DNA of 5,944 nucleotides, taken from positions 1 to 5,944 of the forward strand of contig JAEZBF010000196.1 of assembly GCA_023427545.1 (NCBI GenBank), read 5' to 3'. Under the pieces are notes generated by a model. That model saw only the letters and a list, made by a program, of their open reading frames with translations. It ran no database searches and had not been told where the DNA came from. The DNA is from Pseudomonadota bacterium (GTDB lineage Bacteria; Pseudomonadota; Alphaproteobacteria; Rhizobiales; Devosiaceae). Position numbers and translations under genes: made by a program. Numbering within the stretch: the stretch's first letter is position 1; each line of letters opens with the position of its first letter. Below are positions 1 to 5,068 of this stretch, piece by piece.

Positions 1-1
1 G

Positions 2-1015
2 GACGAGCTGCTCGCCATCATGAGCGACGTGCTGCTCACCGCCCGGCTCGACAACAAGGAGCGCATCCGCCAGATGGCGCTCGAGGCCAAGGCGGGCTTC
101 GAGAGCGGCATCGCGGGGATGGGCAACGGCCTCGTCACCTCGCGCCTGCGCGCCTCCGTCAGGCCGGCGGAATGGGCTAACGAGACGATGGGCGGTGTCA
201 GCCACCTGTTCTTCCTGCGCGAGTTGATCGCGCGGATCGACAGCGACTGGCCGAGTGTCGAGGCGGCGCTGGTGCGCATCCGCGATCTGCTGATCGACCG
301 CGGGTCGATGGTTGCGAACGTCACCGCCGAAGCCGAGGGGATCCGTGCCTTCCTGCCGCAGCTCGAGGGCTTCATCGGCGGCCTGCCGGCCGTAGACGCC
401 GAGGTGCAGACCTGGCCCGTTGCGACGCCCAGGAATGAGGGCCTGACCTTCCCGGGGCAGGTCAACTACGTGGGCAAGGGCGCCAACCTCTATGCGCTCG
501 GCTACGTCCACACCGGCGCAACTTCGGTGGCGCTCCGGCACCTCAACACCAGCTATCTCTGGGACAAGATCCGCGTGCAGGGCGGCGCCTATGGCGGCTC
601 CTCGAGCTTCGACCCGTTCTCGGGCGGCTTCAACTTCGCCTCATATCGCGATCCAAACCTGCAGTCGTCGCTCGAAGTGTATGATCTTGCAGCAGCCTTC
701 CTGCGCGAAGGAATCGGTCAGCAGGACCTCACCCGCTCGATCATCGGCGTGATCGGTACGCTCGACACCTACCGGCTGCCGGACGCGAAGGGGTTCGTGT
801 CGATGCTCTACGAGCTCACCAGCAACGACGAGGAAACGCGGCAGAAGCGCCGCGAGGAGGTGCTCGGCGCGACTTCGGCCGACTTCGTACGCCTCGCCGA
901 CATCCTCGAAGCCGTCGCGAAAAAGGGGCAGGTTGTCGTGCTTGGCTCCGAAAAAGCGATTAAGGCAGCCAATGAGGAGCGTGGTGCGTTCCTGGAGTTG
1001 ACGCGGGTGCTGTGA
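2..1015 (+). CDS. PreP-type M16C zinc metalloprotease, C-terminal part (5' truncated by window edge)
   Basis: This is the last 337 residues of a presequence-protease-like M16C peptidase. The family degrades short unstructured peptides (organellar presequences in eukaryotes) inside a closed two-half chamber. The reading frame is open to the left edge, so the first ATG at 20 is internal. The family is usually about 970 residues, and the inverted zinc motif HxxEH lies in the missing N-terminal half. Visible here are the helical M16C-associated region (DVLLTARLDNKERIRQM, then GGVSHLFFLRELI) and the final M16 domain. In that domain the Arg and Tyr of IRVQGGAYGG (codons at 572 and 590) have the six-residue spacing of the substrate-binding Arg/Tyr pair known in plant PreP (R848/Y854). 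The C-terminal domain therefore looks functional. The gene ends 11 bases before the thioredoxin start and may share its transcript. Cell location cannot be judged without the N-terminus. Family assignment is confident; the substrate is not known. Confidence 0.9.
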   Translation, partial: DELLAIMSDVLLTARLDNKERIRQMALEAKAGFESGIAGMGNGLVTSRLRASVRPAEWANETMGGVSHLFFLRELIARIDSDWPSVEAALVRIRDLLIDRGSMVANVTAEAEGIRAFLPQLEGFIGGLPAVDAEVQTWPVATPRNEGLTFPGQVNYVGKGANLYALGYVHTGATSVALRHLNTSYLWDKIRVQGGAYGGSSSFDPFSGGFNFASYRDPNLQSSLEVYDLAAAFLREGIGQQDLTRSIIGVIGTLDTYRLPDAKGFVSMLYELTSNDEETRQKRREEVLGATSADFVRLADILEAVAKKGQVVVLGSEKAIKAANEERGAFLELTRVL

Positions 1016-1016
1016 C

Positions 1017-1022
1017 GAGGGA
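1017..1022 (+). promoter_or_regulatory. Ribosome binding site that decides the trxC start
   Basis: GAGGGA sits four bases before the ATG at 1027. The upstream in-frame GTG at 1012 overlaps the protease stop codon but has no comparable purine stretch ahead of it. The ATG also starts the protein directly before the zinc-ribbon, as expected for the family, so 1027 is preferred. Confidence 0.6.
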
Positions 1023-1026
1023 CGCG

Positions 1027-1461
1027 ATGGCCGACGGAACGCACATCGTCTGCCCGAACTGCGGCGGCACCAACCGGGTACCCGCCGGCAAGGACGCGCG
1101 AGCGGCCAAGTGCGGCAAGTGCGGACAACCGCTGTTCTCCGGCGGACCCATCCCGGCCGATACGGCGCAGTTCGACAAGCAGACGCAGAGAAGCGACGTG
1201 CCAGTCGTCGTCGATTTCTGGGCCGAGTGGTGCGGTCCCTGCCGGACCATGAGCCCCATCTTCCACAAGGTCGCGGCCGAGATGGAGCCGCAGTTCCGCT
1301 TCCTGTCGGTCGATACGGAGGCGGAGCCCGGGATCGCCGCGCGCTACAACATCCGCGGCATCCCCTCGCTCCTAGTGTTCCGGCACGGGCAGCTGCTGGG
1401 GCAGCGGGCGGGTGTCGTGGACGGCACAACGCTGAAAGGCTGGTTGCGGCAGTACGCCTAG
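1027..1461 (+). CDS. trxC: Thioredoxin 2 with N-terminal zinc ribbon
   Basis: A 144-residue cytoplasmic dithiol/disulfide reductase, the usual length for TrxC. The N-terminal extension carries two CxxC pairs (C9/C12 in CPNC and C29/C32 in CGKC) that bind zinc in thioredoxin 2 and distinguish it from TrxA. The thioredoxin fold follows. The active site WCGPC is at 68-72 with catalytic C69 and C72, and the cis-proline is P113 in the GIPS loop. All key residues are present. Known roles of the family are reduction of oxidised cytoplasmic proteins, supporting ribonucleotide reductase and oxidative stress defence, with thioredoxin reductase as electron source. In some bacteria trxC is under OxyR control, but no such site is evident here. 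It sits 11 bases after the protease gene and 39 bases before the exonuclease gene. A few bacteria fuse or pair such thioredoxins with other partners, but nothing here suggests a special role. Confidence 0.95.
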   Translation: MADGTHIVCPNCGGTNRVPAGKDARAAKCGKCGQPLFSGGPIPADTAQFDKQTQRSDVPVVVDFWAEWCGPCRTMSPIFHKVAAEMEPQFRFLSVDTEAEPGIAARYNIRGIPSLLVFRHGQLLGQRAGVVDGTTLKGWLRQYA

Positions 1462-1500
1462 TGCGTCCGATTGGGCGGCTTTTGCGTTACTGTAGCCGTC

Positions 1501-2499
1501 ATGCCCCCGTCGTTCCTCGAGCGCGACCTGCGCGTTTCTCCCATCGATGTCTTCATCGACCCGGTGCAGCCGGTCGAGCGCGCGATCATCACGCATGGTC
1601 ATGGCGATCATGCGCGCTCGGGCCATGGCGCTGTGCTGGCGACGCCCGAAACCATAGCCATTATGAAGACCCGGTACGGGGAGGAGAGTGCCGGGACATT
1701 CCAGCCGTTGCCATACGGCGAACGGCTGCAGGTGGGGCCGGTGACCGTCAGCTTCCATCCTGCCGGGCACATCTTGGGATCGGCTCAGGTTCTGCTGGAA
1801 CATGAGGGACAGCGCATCATCGTCACCGGCGACTACAAGCGGTTGCCCGACCGCACCGCCGCGCCATTCGAGCTGGTCGAGTGCGACCTGCTGGTTACCG
1901 AGGCGACGTTCGGGCTGCCGGTGTTCCAGCACCCCGATCCGGCGCATGAAATCGCTCGGCTGCTCAAGTCCGTGCGGGACAATCCCGAGCGCGCCCACCT
2001 CATCGGCGCTTACGCGCTGGGAAAGGCGCAGCGGGTCATCTCGCTGCTGCGAGAGGGCGGCTACGACGCGCCGGTCTACATCCACGGCGCGCTGATCAGG
2101 CTCTGCGCGCTCTACGAGGCCTACGGAATCCCTCTGGGCGAACTCAGGCCCGCGACCGAGACGCCGCAGAAGGAGATGGCGGGGCAGATCGTCATTTCGC
2201 CGCCCGGGGCCCTCAAGGATCGGTGGAGCCGGCGGCTGCCCGATCCGGTGCTCTGCGCCGCCTCGGGGTGGATGAGCGTGAAGGGGCGGGCCCGACAGAT
2301 GGGGGTAGAACTGCCCCTGGTGATCTCCGACCACGCCGACTGGAACGAGCTGCGCGAGACCATCGACGAGACGCAGGCCGAGACGGTGTGGGTCACGCAC
2401 GGGCGCGAGGACGCGCTGGTCTACTGGTGCAGCAAACAGGGGCTCGCGGCCGAGCCGCTGCGGATCGAGGCGTACGAAGAAGACGAGGTCGAGACGTGA
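1501..2499 (+). CDS. Ligase-associated DNA exonuclease (metallo-beta-lactamase/beta-CASP fold)
   Basis: A 332-residue predicted nuclease of the metallo-beta-lactamase superfamily, related to mRNA 3'-end processing factors but found next to ATP-dependent DNA ligases. The metal-binding set is complete: HGHGDH at 32-37 (motif 2), H90 in HPAGHILG (motif 3) and D111 in TGDYK (motif 4). E134 in VTEATFG resembles beta-CASP motif A. H278 in SDHADW and H300 in VTHGRED fit the C-terminal histidines that complete the two-metal site. A two-metal phosphodiesterase acting on DNA ends is the likely activity, but the exact substrate and polarity cannot be read from sequence. I chose the ATG at 1501 because it gives the normal short N-terminus before the HxHxDH motif. 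The upstream TTG at 1471 adds ten residues of unlike composition. There is no clear Shine-Dalgarno sequence before either. The stop codon overlaps the ligase start by four bases, which points to coupled translation and a joint function in repair. Confidence 0.92.
   Translation: MPPSFLERDLRVSPIDVFIDPVQPVERAIITHGHGDHARSGHGAVLATPETIAIMKTRYGEESAGTFQPLPYGERLQVGPVTVSFHPAGHILGSAQVLLEHEGQRIIVTGDYKRLPDRTAAPFELVECDLLVTEATFGLPVFQHPDPAHEIARLLKSVRDNPERAHLIGAYALGKAQRVISLLREGGYDAPVYIHGALIRLCALYEAYGIPLGELRPATETPQKEMAGQIVISPPGALKDRWSRRLPDPVLCAASGWMSVKGRARQMGVELPLVISDHADWNELRETIDETQAETVWVTHGREDALVYWCSKQGLAAEPLRIEAYEEDEVET
2485..2488 (+). promoter_or_regulatory. Ribosome binding site for the DNA ligase, inside the exonuclease gene
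   Basis: GAGG lies seven bases before the GTG at 2496, a good spacing. It supports a GTG start that overlaps the exonuclease stop (GTGA). The upstream in-frame extension of the ligase frame reads as an arginine-rich shadow of the exonuclease gene and is not part of the protein. Confidence 0.55.
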
Positions 2500-4073
2500 A
2501 GCGCTTCGCCCAGCTACTGGAACTGCTGGCGCTCACACCCTCGCGCAACCGCAAGATCGAGGCGCTTGTCAGCTATTTCCGCGAGACGCCCGACCCTGAC
2601 CGCGGCTTTGCACTGGCAGTTCTGACGGGGGCGCTGACGTTCAAGAACGTCAAGCCGGCCAAGTTGCGCGAAGTGGTAGAGGCGGAGGTCGATCCGTACC
2701 TCTTCTATCTCAGCCACGACTATGTTGGGGATCTTGGCGAAACGATTGCGCTGATCTGGCCGCACCACCAGCGCGCCGAGGAGCTGCCGTCGCTCACCGA
2801 GCTGATCGAGCTCTTCAACACGACCAGCAAGACCGAGCTGCCGGCGCTGATCGCCTCGCTGCTCACCCGAGCGGAGATCAACGAGCGTTGGGCACTGGTC
2901 AAGCTCGCGACTGGCGAGCTGCGCATCGGGCTGTCGGCCCGGCTCGCGAAGACGGCGCTGGCCGAGCTCAGCGGCAAGCCGCTGCAGGAGATCGAGGAGG
3001 TCTGGCACGGGCTTCAGATGCCGTATGCCGATCTCTTTGCCTGGCTCGAAACCAGGGGAGACCGGCCGGATATCGCCCACGAGGCGCGCTTTCATCCGAT
3101 GATGCTGTCCAACCCGATCGACGAAGCGAAGGACTTCGAGCGGCTCGACCCAGCCGACTACTCGGCCGAGTGGAAGTGGGACGGCATCCGCGTCCAGCTG
3201 GTCATGGGGGAGGGGCGCGCGGCGCTGTTCTCGCGCACCGGCGACAACATCGCGGAGAGCTTCCCCGATATCGTCGACAATGTCTTCGGCGAGGCCGTGC
3301 TCGATGGCGAGCTGCTGGTGGGGCAGGGCTTCGATGCCGCACCCTTCAACGACCTGCAGCAGCGGCTCAATCGCAAGGTAGCCTCGGGCAAGCTGATCGA
3401 GCAGTTCCCCGCCTTCATCCGCGTCTACGACATGCTGTTCGATGGCCGCGAGGACATACGGCCGCTCGAATGGCAGCAGCGCCGGGTACGACTAGAGAAC
3501 TGGTTCGCGCTGAACCCGCAGGTACGCATGGACGTGTCGGAAATCGTCCCGTTCGCGAACTGGGAGGAACTGGCTGCCATCCGCCGTCAGGGTGCCGATG
3601 AGCACGGCCACGAAGGGGTCATGCTCAAGCTGCGGACTTCGCCTTACGTGCCCGGCCGTCCCAAGGGGCTTTGGTACAAGTGGAAGCGCGATCCCAACCT
3701 CGTGGATGCGATCCTGATGTATGCCCAGCGCGGTCACGGCAAGCGCAGCAGCTACTACTCGGACTTCACCTTCGGCGTGTGGAAAGGCAATGAGATCGTG
3801 CCGATCGGGAAAGCCTACTTCGGCTTCACCGACGAGGAGCTCAAGCAGCTCGACAAGTGGGTTCGCAACAATACGGTGCAGGCGTTCGGGCCGGTCCGCG
3901 AGGTGCGCAAGGACCTGGTGCTCGAGGTCGCGTTCGACTCGGCGCAGGTCTCGGGGCGGCATAAGTCCGGGGTCGCGCTACGTTTCCCGCGCATCAACCG
4001 CATCCGCTGGGACAAGCCGGCGAATGAAGCTGCTACGATTGCTGACATGCAGGTGTTCGTGGAGGCTACGTGA
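2496..4073 (+). CDS. ATP-dependent DNA ligase, exonuclease-associated family (annotated elsewhere as cisplatin damage response ligase)
   Basis: A 525-residue, apparently full-length ATP-dependent DNA ligase that seals nicks through ligase-AMP and DNA-AMP intermediates. It is distinct from the replicative NAD-dependent LigA. The N-terminal helical DNA-binding domain covers roughly residues 1-190 and begins with the family's typical LTPSRNRKIEAL and DYVGDLGETIALIWP stretches. The adenylation domain carries motif I KWDGIR with the nucleophile K227, motif III DGEL at 270-273, motif IV EGVMLK at 373-378, and motif V around 393-397 (WYKWK, with K395 and K397). The OB-fold domain fills the remainder, ending with GVALRFPRINRIRWDK. 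All catalytic residues are intact. The family is typically encoded with a metallo-beta-lactamase exonuclease and often an Lhr-type helicase and a metallophosphoesterase, in what is thought to be an accessory DNA repair cassette. Here the exonuclease overlaps its 5' end and a UVR-motif gene overlaps its stop codon. The start is GTG. No sign of Ku or LigD is seen nearby, so this is not a classical end-joining locus. Confidence 0.95.
   Translation: MKRFAQLLELLALTPSRNRKIEALVSYFRETPDPDRGFALAVLTGALTFKNVKPAKLREVVEAEVDPYLFYLSHDYVGDLGETIALIWPHHQRAEELPSLTELIELFNTTSKTELPALIASLLTRAEINERWALVKLATGELRIGLSARLAKTALAELSGKPLQEIEEVWHGLQMPYADLFAWLETRGDRPDIAHEARFHPMMLSNPIDEAKDFERLDPADYSAEWKWDGIRVQLVMGEGRAALFSRTGDNIAESFPDIVDNVFGEAVLDGELLVGQGFDAAPFNDLQQRLNRKVASGKLIEQFPAFIRVYDMLFDGREDIRPLEWQQRRVRLENWFALNPQVRMDVSEIVPFANWEELAAIRRQGADEHGHEGVMLKLRTSPYVPGRPKGLWYKWKRDPNLVDAILMYAQRGHGKRSSYYSDFTFGVWKGNEIVPIGKAYFGFTDEELKQLDKWVRNNTVQAFGPVREVRKDLVLEVAFDSAQVSGRHKSGVALRFPRINRIRWDKPANEAATIADMQVFVEAT
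4061..4065 (+). promoter_or_regulatory. Strong ribosome binding site for the UVR-motif gene
   Basis: GGAGG sits seven bases before the ATG at 4073, a textbook distance. It is only four bases before the alternative GTG at 4070, so the ATG is the better start. The site lies within the last codons of the ligase gene and allows both independent initiation and coupling. Confidence 0.65.
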
Positions 4074-4357
4074 TGTCGCTGAGCGCCATCCATCGCAAGA
4101 TCGTCGAGCTCGAAGCCGCGATGGTCAAGGCTGCCGCGGAGGAAGACTTCGAGACCGCGGCGCGCCTGCGCAACGACATCACCGAGCTGCTCGGCCAGGA
4201 TCCGGATCGAACTGCCGCTCCGCTGATCCGCAAGCCGCCGCCGGGCCAGATGGGCCTTGGCACGCAGGTTCCAGTGGCGGCACCGCCCAAAGGCTGGCGC
4301 CGCCCCAGGAAGCCCGACCCGATGACGAGCAACGTGAAGCCGCGGAAGGGCCGCTAG
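4073..4357 (+). CDS. Small UVR (UvrB/UvrC) motif protein with basic proline-rich tail
   Basis: A 94-residue soluble protein. Residues about 10-41 form a UVR motif: two predicted helices with LEAAMVKAAAEEDFETAARL and a following RNDITEL, closely matching the helical hairpin through which UvrB and UvrC contact each other. The same motif occurs in McsA and ClpC, so it marks protein-protein contact rather than nuclease activity. No catalytic domain of UvrB or UvrC is present. Residues about 50-94 are low in hydrophobics and rich in Pro, Lys and Arg (RKPPP, GWRRPRKPDP, KPRKGR), probably disordered and possibly nucleic-acid binding. The start is the ATG within TGATG, sharing its A with the ligase stop codon. 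Close coupling to ligase and exonuclease suggests an adaptor in DNA repair, perhaps linking to UvrB/UvrC, but this is inference. It is the last gene of the + strand run; its TAG directly abuts the stop of the convergent lipoprotein gene. Confidence 0.85.
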   Translation: MSLSAIHRKIVELEAAMVKAAAEEDFETAARLRNDITELLGQDPDRTAAPLIRKPPPGQMGLGTQVPVAAPPKGWRRPRKPDPMTSNVKPRKGR

Positions 4358-4361
4358 CTAG
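4354..4361. other. Abutting stop codons of convergent genes within palindrome CTAGCTAG
   Basis: The + strand UVR gene ends with TAG at 4355-4357 and the - strand lipoprotein gene ends with TAG read from 4360-4358. Both stops lie in the perfect palindrome CTAGCTAG, so no untranslated base separates the two genes. No hairpin followed by a T-run is visible on either strand nearby, so transcripts from each side would be expected to run into the opposite gene unless Rho or a weak structure stops them. Confidence 0.85.
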
Positions 4362-4993
4362 GGCGCCGGCACCCTCCAGAACTCTCCATCCGGAACCAAC
4401 ATCGCGGGAGCCTTGGAGTCGGCGAACTCGGAGACATAGAGGACGAAGGGCGCCATCGTCAGCTTGCCGTCGAGGTTCATCTGGATGAGGTAATCGAGTG
4501 CCTTGCGCTCGGTCACCACGATCGCACCGTCTGAAACGGTGACGTCCCTGAGCGCCTCAGCCCCGGCACCGGCGCGTTCCGACGCGAGCGAAGCCTCGGG
4601 GTCTTCATCGCTGAGCAGCACATTGAGCACCAGCACGTTGCCGCGGAACCGGGCGACGGCGTAGGTGTAGCCGGGGTCGTCGCCGGTGATCTCGGCGATG
4701 TAGGTGTCGCGGCGGGGCAACGAGACGAAGCGGATGTGGAAGCTCTCGTCGGTGCTCGAATAGTGGTCGTTCTTGAAGATGAGCTTGACCGGCTCGTCGT
4801 CGTCCCGGGATACGCCGCCCTCGGCTTCCTTGTAGCTGGTGAGGTAGGCGGTGAGCGGCAGGGCTGCGACACCTTCGGCCGGAGCAATCAGCGCACTCTT
4901 TGACTGGATCACGCAGCCGGCGAGCACGACGGCCAACACCGCGGCAGCGCATAATCTGAGCGCGCGCGCGAGCACAGTGAAATGAGATGTCAT
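4358..4993 (-). CDS. Predicted lipoprotein of unknown function
   Basis: A 211-residue protein that I do not recognise. The N-terminus is a lipoprotein signal peptide: basic/polar MTSHFTVLARALR, a hydrophobic stretch of about twelve residues (AAAVLAVVLAG), and the lipobox LAGC with the lipidated cysteine at C27. The +2 residue is Val, not Asp, so outer-membrane sorting is plausible if the usual Lol rule applies. The mature part has no further membrane segment and looks like a beta-rich soluble domain (for example VKLIFKND, FHIRFVSLP, TYIAEITGDD, TYAVARFRGNVLVLNVLL). It is acidic overall, with DDDE and DEDPE patches, and ends EFWRVPAP. The ATG at 4993 is preferred over the in-frame GTG at 5038 because it places the signal peptide at the very N-terminus and has a ribosome binding site. 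It follows the DUF3754 gene on the same strand with a 75-base gap and may be cotranscribed with it. Function unknown. Confidence 0.8.
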   Translation of the reverse strand: MTSHFTVLARALRLCAAAVLAVVLAGCVIQSKSALIAPAEGVAALPLTAYLTSYKEAEGGVSRDDDEPVKLIFKNDHYSSTDESFHIRFVSLPRRDTYIAEITGDDPGYTYAVARFRGNVLVLNVLLSDEDPEASLASERAGAGAEALRDVTVSDGAIVVTERKALDYLIQMNLDGKLTMAPFVLYVSEFADSKAPAMLVPDGEFWRVPAP

Positions 4994-5000
4994 TGCTACT

Positions 5001-5008
5001 TCCCCCGG
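5001..5008 (-). promoter_or_regulatory. Ribosome binding site deciding the lipoprotein start
   Basis: Read on the minus strand, GGGGGAAG lies seven bases before the ATG at 4993. The GTG at 5038 has no such purine stretch at a suitable distance, which supports the shorter reading with the signal peptide first. Confidence 0.5.
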
Positions 5009-5025
5009 ATTGGCCGCCCCGGTGA

Positions 5026-5054
5026 AGTCTAGCGGCACCAGGAGAGGGAATCCA
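5026..5054 (-). promoter_or_regulatory. Possible weak sigma-70-like promoter for the lipoprotein gene
   Basis: In the 75-base gap, minus strand, TGGATT (5054-5049) and TAGACT (5031-5026) are spaced by 17 bases, matching the -35 and -10 consensus at three and four of six positions. Transcription would start about 25 bases before the ATG. Matches of this quality arise by chance, so this is only a candidate; read-through from the upstream gene is equally likely. Confidence 0.2.
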
Positions 5055-5068
5055 TCGTCCGAAGTACG

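Noticed and set aside
641..1429. A 262-codon open frame on the minus strand across the protease/thioredoxin junction
   Set aside because: The composition is dominated by Arg, Ala and Pro, and it is fully opposite two genes with recognisable family motifs.
1462..1490. Possible terminator after trxC (CCG...CGG followed by a TTTT run)
   Set aside because: The stem is only three base pairs, too short for an intrinsic terminator.
1372..2400. A 342-codon open frame on the minus strand opposite the exonuclease gene
   Set aside because: Its translation is rich in Arg, Pro, Gly and His with no domain pattern. It mirrors a well-supported gene with intact catalytic motifs; long antisense frames are common at this GC content.
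2223..2495. Upstream extension of the ligase frame giving a 616-residue protein
   Set aside because: The extra 91 residues are an arginine-rich shadow of the exonuclease gene. The family N-terminus starts at the GTG at 2496, which has a good ribosome site.
1501..4357. A phage defence or Ku/LigD end-joining system
   Set aside because: No Ku, polymerase, sensor or effector domain is present. The ligase and exonuclease belong to families usually found in chromosomal repair clusters.
4350..4374. Possible hairpin terminator at the convergent junction (GCCG...CGGC, or GGGCGCCGGCACCC folding on itself)
   Set aside because: The stems are four to six pairs with a mismatch, and no T-run follows on either strand. 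GC-rich sequence gives such stems by chance.
3721..4488. A 255-codon + strand frame running past the ligase end into the lipoprotein region
   Set aside because: It is a Ser/Arg/Ala-rich shadow in another frame of the ligase, UVR and lipoprotein genes, with no domain.
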